Assembly: GCA_964436335.1 (NCBI GenBank)
Contig: CAYTCD010000039.1
Coordinates: 1 to 18,009 of the forward strand
DNA from: Pullibacteroides sp964436335
GTDB taxonomy: Bacteria > Bacteroidota > Bacteroidia > Bacteroidales > P3
Length of the DNA stretch: 18,009 bases
Direction of reading: 5' to 3'
In this document: in pieces, positions 7,917 to 14,516 of the stretch
How positions within the stretch are numbered: the first letter of the stretch is position 1
How the letters are laid out: each line of letters opens with the position of its first letter
Made by a program: the position numbers and the translations under genes
Notes under the pieces: generated by a model
The model's input: only the letters and a program-made list of their open reading frames with translations
What the model was told of the DNA's origin: nothing
Databases searched by the model: none

Positions 7917-10349
7917 TTATATCAGGGCATGCTTCAAGATTTCTTCAATCCGTCCGATATAGGAAATCTCCAGTCCTTTCTTGTAGAGTTCGGGAATTTC
8001 CTCTACCTGAGGCCGGTTTTCCTTACACAGTACAATGCGGGTAATGCCGGCCCGCTTGGCGGCCAGTATCTTTTCCCGCACCCCTCCGATGGGCAGCACC
8101 TGCCCTCTCAGGGTGATTTCGCCCGTCATGGCCACCGAACACCGCACCTTGCGTTCCGTCAGGGCCGATACAATGGCCGTAAACAGCGTGATACCCGCCG
8201 AAGGCCCGTCCTTGGGCGTGGCCCCTTCGGGCACATGGATATGGATATTGCTCTTTTCAAGCACTTTCCGATCAATACCGAGTTGAACCGTATGCGATTT
8301 TATATAGGCCAGGGCTACCGACGCCGACTCCTGCATCACCGTGCCTAAGTTGCCGGTAATGTGCAATTCTCCTTTTCCGGGCGAAACGGCGGCCTCTATA
8401 AAAAGCACATCGCCCCCCACCCTGGTCCAGGCAAGACCGGTAACAACGCCTATGGTATCCGCCTTGAGTTTTTCAGGTTCGGTAAAAGCCGGTACGCCTA
8501 AGGCGTCTTTGACAAAGTCTTTGTCGGCTTTCTTTCCCTGTGCCGCAAGTGTCTTCTGCCCCGACACCATGTTTTTGGCCCTTTCCCTGATACTGGAGGC
8601 GATGTTCTTTTCCAGTTGGCGAACGCCTGCCTCCCGGGTATATTCGCTTATGATATGGCGGATTACGGATTCCGAAAAAGCGATATCCCCGGCTTTCATG
8701 CCGTGTTCCTTCAACTGCTTGGGGATAAGGTGTTTTTTGGCTATCTCCACTTTTTCATCCAACACATAGCTGGGCACTTCTATAATCTCCATGCGGTCCA
8801 ATAGGGCCGGATGAATCGTAGAGAGTGTATTGGCGGTGGCGATAAACAGCACGCGCGATAAGTCGTAGTCCATTTCGATGAAATTGTCGTGGAAGGTGCT
8901 GTTCTGTTCGGGATCCAACAATTCGAGCAGGGCGGCCGAAGGGTCGCCGTTATGCGTCATGCCGGCCAGTTTGTCTATTTCGTCGAGCATGAATACGGGA
9001 TTGGAAGACTTGGCTTTCTTGATGCCCTGTATCACCCGTCCGGGCATTGCGCCGATATAGGTTTTGCGGTGTCCGCGCACCTCAGCCTCGTCGTGCAGCC
9101 CTCCCAACGACATACGCACGTATTTGCGGCCCATCGCCTTGGCGATGGAACGTCCCAAGGAGGTCTTTCCCACACCCGGAGGTCCTACCAAACAGAGAAT
9201 GGGGGCTTTCATATCGCCTCTCAACTTGAGTACGGCCAGATACGAGACAATACGCTCCTTTACTTTCTCCAGACCGAAATGGTCCCGGTCAAGCACTTTA
9301 CGGGCCTGGGCCGCATCGTAATTGTCGGGGGTATATTCGTTCCAAGGTAATTCCACCAAAGTGCTGAGATAGTTCAACTGTATCGAATATTCGGGACTCA
9401 TGCCCGGAATGCGTTGCAGTTTTTTCACTTCCTTCTCAAAATGTTCGCGCACTTCCTCGCTCCATTTCTTGTTTTTCCCTTTCTCCACTATATCCCGTGT
9501 CTCCTGTTCGGAAGAACCGCCCAATTCGTCTTGTATGGTCTTGAGTTGCTGCGTAAGGAAATACTCTTTCTGCTGCTTGCTTATCTCGGCCTCCACCTTT
9601 TCTTCTATCTGCCGCTTCCAGTCCAGCATCTGCCGCTTTTCGGTAATGTATTCCAAAAGGGCTTCCCCGCGTTCTTCCAAGGATTCTTTTTCAAGAAGCC
9701 GTTGTTTTTCGGCCGTTTCGAGATTGATGGTGGAAGCGACAAATGCCAGCAGTATATCGGCGTTTTCGATGTTCTGCAAGGTAAACATCGCTTCCTGCCT
9801 TATCTGGGGCGAAAACTTGATGAACTGAACGAAAGCCTCGCGTATCATGCCCATAATCGGCTTCAACTGGGAATTTTCGCTCGGAAGATCTTCCTTGGCC
9901 TTTACCCGTGCCAGCAGAAAGGGATCTTCCTGTTCGTATTTCTCGGCACGTATCTTGCGCACACCCTGAATGAGAGCTGACAGGCTGCCGTCGGGCATCT
10001 TCAACATGCGGATCACTTTGGCCATCGTGCCCGTCGCATAGAGATCCGCGCCTATCGGCCCTTCTTCTTCCCGCGATTTCTGCGCAAACGCCCCGATGGG
10101 CATCTGTTCCTTATAGGCATTTTTGACCACCAACACCGATTTTTTACGTGTAAGCGTAATGGGAATGATTTCCCCGGGCAGCAACACATTGTTGCGCAAC
10201 GGCAACACGGCCAAGGTGTCGGGCACTTTCATCGCCTGCAGGGCCTTTTCGTCTTCTCTGGTGATGATCTGGATGTATTGGGTCTCCACGCTTACCGGTT
10301 CATCGGTACGTGCTGTTTTTTTCTCTTTTTTCTTTTCGGTCTTCGCCAT
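7917..10349 (-). CDS. lon: ATP-dependent Lon protease
   Basis: A cytoplasmic AAA+ serine protease that degrades misfolded and regulatory proteins. The 810 residues form a complete LonA. A Lys/Glu-rich N-terminal extension (1-20) precedes the substrate-binding LON domain (about 45-240) and a long coiled-coil (about 215-315). In the AAA+ module are Walker A GPPGVGKT (389-396) and Walker B VFMLDEIDK (452-460). The protease domain carries the dyad Ser717 (DGPSAG) and Lys760 (GGVREK). The 43-residue spacing equals that of E. coli Lon (S679/K722). The ATG at 10347-10349 follows an A-rich leader without Shine-Dalgarno. It lies 12 nt after the stop of the GlmU-like gene, so the two probably share a transcript. 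The basic N-terminal tail is longer than in E. coli Lon. Confidence 0.98.
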   Translation of the reverse strand: MAKTEKKKEKKTARTDEPVSVETQYIQIITREDEKALQAMKVPDTLAVLPLRNNVLLPGEIIPITLTRKKSVLVVKNAYKEQMPIGAFAQKSREEEGPIGADLYATGTMAKVIRMLKMPDGSLSALIQGVRKIRAEKYEQEDPFLLARVKAKEDLPSENSQLKPIMGMIREAFVQFIKFSPQIRQEAMFTLQNIENADILLAFVASTINLETAEKQRLLEKESLEERGEALLEYITEKRQMLDWKRQIEEKVEAEISKQQKEYFLTQQLKTIQDELGGSSEQETRDIVEKGKNKKWSEEVREHFEKEVKKLQRIPGMSPEYSIQLNYLSTLVELPWNEYTPDNYDAAQARKVLDRDHFGLEKVKERIVSYLAVLKLRGDMKAPILCLVGPPGVGKTSLGRSIAKAMGRKYVRMSLGGLHDEAEVRGHRKTYIGAMPGRVIQGIKKAKSSNPVFMLDEIDKLAGMTHNGDPSAALLELLDPEQNSTFHDNFIEMDYDLSRVLFIATANTLSTIHPALLDRMEIIEVPSYVLDEKVEIAKKHLIPKQLKEHGMKAGDIAFSESVIRHIISEYTREAGVRQLEKNIASSIRERAKNMVSGQKTLAAQGKKADKDFVKDALGVPAFTEPEKLKADTIGVVTGLAWTRVGGDVLFIEAAVSPGKGELHITGNLGTVMQESASVALAYIKSHTVQLGIDRKVLEKSNIHIHVPEGATPKDGPSAGITLFTAIVSALTERKVRCSVAMTGEITLRGQVLPIGGVREKILAAKRAGITRIVLCKENRPQVEEIPELYKKGLEISYIGRIEEILKHALI

Positions 10350-10361
10350 GATTGGTTTTTG

Positions 10362-11570
10362 TTAAATGCGCTGTTCGGCCTGCGATTTCTCGCGGTTGCC
10401 GGCGGAGAGCCGGTAAACGGCCCGCAATATCTCCGCTTCGGTCTGCCCAAAGTTTCGGTTACGGCGGGCATACACTATCGCCGCCGTTTCGAGCGCCCTT
10501 TCCACCCGATAGGTTTCCTTGCCCCAGGTAAACGAAGGAATGAAGTTTTTGGGAAAGCCCGCGCCGAACACATTCGCCCCCACGCCTACCACAGTTCCGG
10601 TATTGAACTGGGTACCGATAGCGCTCTTGGAATGGTCTCCCATCAACAGGCCGCAAAATTGCAAGCCGGTGGGAATGAACCTTTCTTCGGCATAACTCCA
10701 CATCTTTACCGGAGAATAGTCGTTCTTGAGGTTCGAACAATTGGTGCCTGCCCCGAGGTTGCACCATTCGCCCAAAACGGCATCTCCCAGAAACCCGTCG
10801 TGCGCCTTGTTGCTGTAGCCTATCATCACGGTGTTCTCTACCTCTCCGGCCACCTTGCAGTAAGGCCCGAAGGTATTGCCGCCGTAGATTTTGGCACCCA
10901 TCTTTATCAAACTGCCTTCGCACAGTGCCAAAGGGCCCTGTATAATGGCTCCGGGCATTACTTTCGTGTTTCTACCCAAATATACAGGGCCTTCGGTGGT
11001 GTCGATCATGGCCTGCATCACTTGAGCGTTTTCTTCGGCAAAAACGGGATACGCCCCCCATTGCCGGATCCCTTCGCCCAACAGGGGCGCCGATTTCCTT
11101 TTTTGAGCAATCCGCGCCAAATCTCTTCCAATTTGCTTGCCATTGTGCATAAACAAGTCCCAAGGATGCCGTATTTGCAGACAATCGTGCGGATATTCGC
11201 ACCGTTTTCTGTCAGAAAGGCAGATTTCGGGTCTAAATCCTGCCGTTTCAGCCTCCGTACAGCGACAGGCTATCCAATGTCCGTCTTTTTCCAACACCGT
11301 TCCGGACTCCAGAACACGCACGGCTTCCACCAATTCCGCATCGGGTACGAATGAAGCGTTTATCAGCAGGTTCTCTTTCCCCAAAGAGGCGCCGAAGGCT
11401 GTCTGAAGATAATCTGCCGTGATAAAACCGGCATGTTCGCCGGCAAAATCCCGCCACTTTTCTTCTATCGTGGTGATACCCACCCGCAAATGAGCCACGG
11501 GACGGGTAAAGGTGAGCGGCAGCAGCTGTTGCCGGATTACGGGATCATCGCAAAGCAGGTAAGGTATCAT
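10362..11570 (-). CDS. Bacteroidetes-type GlmU-like sugar nucleotidyltransferase / acetyltransferase
   Basis: Matches in layout the alternative GlmU family of Bacteroidetes. That family is predicted to make UDP-N-acetylglucosamine from glucosamine-1-phosphate by acetyl transfer and uridylyl transfer, for peptidoglycan and LPS precursors. The 402 residues start MIPYLLCDDP and contain LTFTRPVAHLRVGITTIEEKW (about 20-40), the family's N-terminal signature. The usual GlmU loop GxGTRM...PK is absent. From about residue 200 to 360 there are left-handed beta-helix hexapeptide repeats. They include a His-containing NKAHDGFLGDAVLGEW and GAGTNCSNLKNDY, resembling the acetyltransferase active site of GlmU. 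Its ATG at 11568-11570 follows the bL31 terminator, and lon follows 12 nt after its stop. The exact reaction is inferred from the family. Confidence 0.83.
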   Translation of the reverse strand: MIPYLLCDDPVIRQQLLPLTFTRPVAHLRVGITTIEEKWRDFAGEHAGFITADYLQTAFGASLGKENLLINASFVPDAELVEAVRVLESGTVLEKDGHWIACRCTEAETAGFRPEICLSDRKRCEYPHDCLQIRHPWDLFMHNGKQIGRDLARIAQKRKSAPLLGEGIRQWGAYPVFAEENAQVMQAMIDTTEGPVYLGRNTKVMPGAIIQGPLALCEGSLIKMGAKIYGGNTFGPYCKVAGEVENTVMIGYSNKAHDGFLGDAVLGEWCNLGAGTNCSNLKNDYSPVKMWSYAEERFIPTGLQFCGLLMGDHSKSAIGTQFNTGTVVGVGANVFGAGFPKNFIPSFTWGKETYRVERALETAAIVYARRNRNFGQTEAEILRAVYRLSAGNREKSQAEQRI

Positions 11571-11601
11571 GGTTTAAAGGATTAGGAAATGCCGGATACA
11601 C

Positions 11602-11633
11602 AAAAAGCGGAAGTTGTCCTACTTCCGCTTTTT
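11602..11633 (-). terminator. Terminator after rpmE2
   Basis: AAAAAGCGGAAGT (11602-11614) pairs perfectly with ACTTCCGCTTTTT (11621-11633) around a 6-nt loop, a 13-bp stem flanked by A and T tracts. It lies about 30 nt past the bL31 stop on the minus strand. It therefore separates rpmE2 from the GlmU-like gene. Confidence 0.9.
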
Positions 11634-11663
11634 GCTTGTTTATGCTAAGAAAAAAAACTCCGC

Positions 11664-11939
11664 TTAATTGCCGGCAGCCTTTTTCTTTTCGAGCTGTTTT
11701 TGGTATTTGCTCATGAACTTGTCCACACGGCCGGCGGTGTCCACCAATTTTACCTTACCGGTAAAGAAGGGATGCGAGGCACTGGAAATTTCCAATTTTA
11801 CAAGCGGATATTCGTTACCGTCTTCCCATTTGATGGTATCTTTGGTCTGAATAGTGGATTTGCTCAGAAAAGCGTAGTCGTTCGACATGTCTTTGAATAC
11901 GACCATGCGGTAATCTTGGGGGTGAATGTCTTTCTTCAT
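11664..11939 (-). CDS. rpmE2: 50S ribosomal protein bL31, type B (zinc-free)
   Basis: A large-subunit ribosomal protein that bridges the 50S central protuberance and the 30S head. The 91 residues carry the family hallmarks: MKKDIHPQDYRMVVFKDMS at the start and SSASHPFFTGKVKLVDTAGRVDKF in the middle, then a Lys-rich C-terminal tail. There is no cysteine at all, so the CxxC zinc site of the type A form is absent. That and the length make it the type B paralogue. The ATG at 11937-11939 sits behind a near-perfect Bacteroidota promoter, and a strong hairpin terminator follows. It is thus a single-gene unit. In many other bacteria type B bL31 is induced by zinc shortage, but I see no obvious Zur-box palindrome upstream. 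Confidence 0.97.
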   Translation of the reverse strand: MKKDIHPQDYRMVVFKDMSNDYAFLSKSTIQTKDTIKWEDGNEYPLVKLEISSASHPFFTGKVKLVDTAGRVDKFMSKYQKQLEKKKAAGN

Positions 11940-11963
11940 GATAAAGCGCTATTTTGACGGCGG

Positions 11964-11995
11964 CAAAAGTAGTATAAACTTATGTATTTTCCAAA
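11964..11995 (-). promoter_or_regulatory. Vegetative promoter of rpmE2
   Basis: Read on the minus strand, TTTG (11995-11992), exactly 20 nt, then TACTTTTG (11971-11964). This is a full match to the Bacteroidota -33/-7 consensus. Transcription should start near 11957, leaving a leader of about 18 nt. The -33 box begins only 2 nt after the stop codon of the upstream acyl-CoA reductase gene. Confidence 0.8.
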
Positions 11996-11997
11996 TG

Positions 11998-13062
11998 TTA
12001 TTTTTCACCCTGTTTCACAGACACTGTCTTGCACAGAAAATCAAGCGTATCCACCCCGTCCGCATAGTCGTTCAACAAAGGAGACTGTGCCTGTCCGAAA
12101 GGAATATGCCCCGCACCCACCACACATTGCAGGCTGTCTTTCAAGCCTGTCAGGGTCTTCCGCAAGGCTTCGGAATCGGAATAGGTTTGGTAATGCACCA
12201 CCGATACCGGCGAGGTCAAGGCTTCGGATTCCACCCATAAGGAACTGCCGTTATCCAAATGTGCCTGACGGTTGACAAGGAAAATGGATTTGTGGTAGTC
12301 GTAGTTGTTCCTGTAGCAGGCCGTTTGGTGCAAGGGGCGCGAAATTTCAGCAAGCGCGCCCACAAGAGCGGGCATGTCGTAGCCTTCTGGCACGTACAGT
12401 TTGGAAACACTGCGGCAACCAAGGCCAAAGTAGGCGAAGATATCGTTTCCAAGCAGCCTTATCTCGGCTTCGGTTTCCTTTCCTGTCAAAACGGCGCAGG
12501 AAACGCGGTTATGGCGCAACAGATGCGGATAGCGGCCAAAATAATAATCGAAATAGCGGAAGGTGTTGCCACTTCCGGTGGCGATGATGGCGTCGAAAGC
12601 CTCCATCTTGCCGTTTGTAAAGAAAACCTGCGCGTGCTCGCCTTCGGCAAACCCCGTGCCTAAGGGGGTGAGTTGCCGCAATTTCTGATGCAGGAACGGC
12701 AACAGAAGCGCATCTTTCGATGAAAGCCGTATCTGTAAAGGACAGCCGCAGATAAGCCCGCAAAGGTAGTCGTGAAAGCCTACGAGGGGTAGGTTGCCGG
12801 CCATGATAAGGGCCAGACGCCGGCCTTTTTGCGGCAACCGGTCTGCATAAGGAAAGAGCCAGTCGTGCAGGTTTTCTTCGGTCAGTACCCGCCCCCACTC
12901 GGCCAAAGCCTGATAGACATTCTGCGGTGTAAAGAAAGGATTCTCCGCTTCCACACGGGGCAGCAGGGCCGCAAAGACGGGATCCGCCCCGATTTGCCGC
13001 AAATAAGCCCCCAAAGAAGCGAACGCCTTTATTCTACCTTCTACAAAAGTTTCCATACGCAT
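11998..13062 (-). CDS. LuxC-like acyl-CoA reductase
   Basis: Resembles the LuxC / acyl-CoA reductase family, which uses NADPH to reduce acyl groups to aldehydes through a Cys-bound acyl intermediate and shares the aldehyde dehydrogenase fold. From the start used here there are 354 residues. IIATGSGNTFRYFDYYFG (159-176) forms the nucleotide-binding side. The probable catalytic Cys216 lies in YFGLGCRSVSKLYVP. HNRVSCAVLTG (184-194) is also conserved-looking. An in-frame ATG exists at 13134, but a TATTTTTG -7 box lies inside that extension. The ATG at 13062, or the one at 13056 giving METFVEGRIKAF, is therefore preferred. It stands alone: downstream is bL31 with its own promoter, and upstream is a divergent gene. 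The substrate is unknown; no luciferase or fatty-acid reductase partner (LuxD/LuxE) is present. Confidence 0.82.
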   Translation of the reverse strand: MRMETFVEGRIKAFASLGAYLRQIGADPVFAALLPRVEAENPFFTPQNVYQALAEWGRVLTEENLHDWLFPYADRLPQKGRRLALIMAGNLPLVGFHDYLCGLICGCPLQIRLSSKDALLLPFLHQKLRQLTPLGTGFAEGEHAQVFFTNGKMEAFDAIIATGSGNTFRYFDYYFGRYPHLLRHNRVSCAVLTGKETEAEIRLLGNDIFAYFGLGCRSVSKLYVPEGYDMPALVGALAEISRPLHQTACYRNNYDYHKSIFLVNRQAHLDNGSSLWVESEALTSPVSVVHYQTYSDSEALRKTLTGLKDSLQCVVGAGHIPFGQAQSPLLNDYADGVDTLDFLCKTVSVKQGEK

Positions 13063-13074
13063 CGGTTTCGTCTG

Positions 13075-13082
13075 CAAAAATA
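13075..13082 (-). promoter_or_regulatory. -7 box of the acyl-CoA reductase promoter
   Basis: TATTTTTG on the minus strand is a full match to TAnnTTTG. The -33 region about 20 nt upstream reads only TTCC. Predicted transcription starts around 13068-13070, just before the ATGs at 13062 and 13056, which makes the upstream ATG at 13134 unlikely. Confidence 0.45.
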
Positions 13083-13111
13083 CATGCTTTTTCTCTTCGG
13101 ACGGAATTTCG

Positions 13112-13119
13112 TACCTTAG
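13112..13119 (+). promoter_or_regulatory. -7 box candidate for the rhomboid-tail-like gene
   Basis: TACCTTAG differs from TAnnTTTG by one base, and a TTTT lies exactly 20 nt upstream in place of TTTG. The predicted start at about 13126 gives a leader of about 25 nt to the ATG at 13150. The divergent promoters for the two neighbouring genes thus share roughly 75 bases. Confidence 0.4.
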
Positions 13120-13149
13120 CCGTCTTATAGCCATTAACGGTAATTTATC

Positions 13150-13368
13150 ATGTTCGGTTTTCTGAAAAGAAAGAGGTCTTGTCCCGGCCCGATGTCCGCT
13201 GAAGAGGCGCCCAATCGGAGCGATGAGGATTACAACCGTCAGAAGCGGGACAGCGAGGCATATGCGATGGCTTTGCTGCAGAAGATAAGCCGCAAAGGAG
13301 AAGCATGCCTCTCCGAAAAGGAAAGGGCTTTTTTGAAAAATTATGCCAAAAGCAGTTATCTGCGCTAA
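13150..13368 (+). CDS. Small protein resembling the C-terminal tail domain of Bacteroidota rhomboid proteases
   Basis: A 72-residue soluble, charged protein with no membrane segment. The C-terminal half, LQKISRKGEACLSEKERAFLKNYAK, has the pattern 'L-x-K-I-S-x-K-G-x-x-x-L-(S/T)-x-x-E-(K/R)-x-F-L'. From memory this matches the short domain at the C-terminus of rhomboid intramembrane proteases in this phylum (DUF6576-like). The first 30 residues are basic and Pro/Glu-rich, consistent with a linker. There is no upstream rhomboid catalytic domain in frame; the region before it is promoter DNA. The ATG at 13150 follows a putative promoter. The next gene starts 5 nt after its stop, so the two are cotranscribed. 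It may be a remnant of a lost rhomboid or an independent small protein. Confidence 0.7.
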   Translation: MFGFLKRKRSCPGPMSAEEAPNRSDEDYNRQKRDSEAYAMALLQKISRKGEACLSEKERAFLKNYAKSSYLR

Positions 13369-13373
13369 GGAAT

Positions 13374-14516
13374 ATGGGGGCCGGAAAGAAAAAAAAATAT
13401 GGACTTTGGCGTTTGCTGGGACTTTTGCCTACAGCCGTGGTGGTTGCCGGTCTGTCGCTCAGTTTCGCGACGCGGTACATCCAGCCTTCCATCTTGTTTT
13501 TTCCCTCGTTGGCAGGCCTTGGCTTTTGGGTATGGCTGCTTTTGGGCGGCATCTTGGTGGTGCTGTACGTACTCTTGTTGAGGAAACGCTCTGTCTTGCT
13601 GTTGATTTGCCTATTGCTGAACTATAACAACATTGTGGCTTGCTTTCGTGGAAAAGGCGCGCCGGAACCTCCGGTGCGGGACTGGATGGCTCCCGACCGT
13701 TTCAAGGTGCTCTCGTACAACGTGCGCCTGTTCGACTTTTACGGAGAACTTTCGGAACAGGGCGTAAAAGGCGGACAAAGCATCAAAAAGCAATTGCTCG
13801 ATTATGTAAAGGATCAGGACGCCGATTTTGTATGTTTGCAGGAATACTACGAAAGCAAAGACCCTTCGTTTTCCGTTTCCCCGTTTCTGCGGAGCGCAGG
13901 CTATCGCCACGCAACCGAACCGGCCGCCAACCGCAATTTCCATTACGGCAACGTTATTTATTCCAAGTTTCCTATCCTCCGGGAAGGTTCCGTTTCAGAC
14001 CTGAGCCGTTTCGATGTGGTTTTTGCCGACCTTCTGATAGACAGAGACACGCTCAGAATCTATAATATCCATTTGGAATCGAATCGTTTTGACCAGACTG
14101 ACAAGGCTTTTGTGGAAGCCCTTACCGCTTCGGGCAACGAAAAGAACTATCTTAACGGTTCGAGGCGGTTGCTGGGAAAGATGAAACGTGCCACCTTGAG
14201 ACGATGTGAACAGATACAGAAAATATTGCTTCACGCCCAGCAACCGGATGCGCCCTCGCGGATAATGATTTGCGGAGATATGAACGACCAGCCTGTTTCG
14301 TATGCCTACGGACAGGTGCGGCGTAAAGGTTTTTCGGATGCCTTTGTGATGGCAGGTTCCGGTTTCGGGCAATCGTATCGCGGCTTCTATCCTTCCTACC
14401 GTATTGATTATATGTTCTTAAAGGGGCAACTCAAGCCGCTGTACTTCGATACACGCAATGCCGGTTATTCCGACCACCGTCCGCTTACGGCCGTTTTTTC
14501 GCTTTCGGAAAATTAA
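13374..14516 (+). CDS. Membrane-anchored endonuclease/exonuclease/phosphatase-family protein
   Basis: 380 residues. The N-terminus has a basic start then three hydrophobic segments (about 13-32, 40-68 and 73-90). The C-terminal domain (about 108-378) belongs to the endonuclease/exonuclease/phosphatase (DNase I-like) superfamily, whose members cleave phosphodiester or phosphomonoester bonds with a divalent metal. Its catalytic residues are present: Asn116 (SYNVRLFD), Glu157 (VCLQEYY), His233 (NIHLES), Asp302 and Asn304 (CGDMNDQP), Asp345 (RIDYMF), and Asp367-His368 (YSDHRPL). Hydrophobic segment count suggests the domain lies on the outer face of the inner membrane. The substrate could be nucleic acid, phosphoinositide or another phosphoester. 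The ATG at 13374 was chosen over the in-frame 13305 because the latter overlaps the upstream gene; AAGGA lies just before it. Confidence 0.88.
   Translation: MGAGKKKKYGLWRLLGLLPTAVVVAGLSLSFATRYIQPSILFFPSLAGLGFWVWLLLGGILVVLYVLLLRKRSVLLLICLLLNYNNIVACFRGKGAPEPPVRDWMAPDRFKVLSYNVRLFDFYGELSEQGVKGGQSIKKQLLDYVKDQDADFVCLQEYYESKDPSFSVSPFLRSAGYRHATEPAANRNFHYGNVIYSKFPILREGSVSDLSRFDVVFADLLIDRDTLRIYNIHLESNRFDQTDKAFVEALTASGNEKNYLNGSRRLLGKMKRATLRRCEQIQKILLHAQQPDAPSRIMICGDMNDQPVSYAYGQVRRKGFSDAFVMAGSGFGQSYRGFYPSYRIDYMFLKGQLKPLYFDTRNAGYSDHRPLTAVFSLSEN

Noticed and set aside
10278..11354. 358-residue plus-strand frame over the GlmU-like gene and lon start
   Set aside because: Opposes two genes with family motifs. 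The protein sequence is Phe/His/Arg-rich and unlike any family I know.
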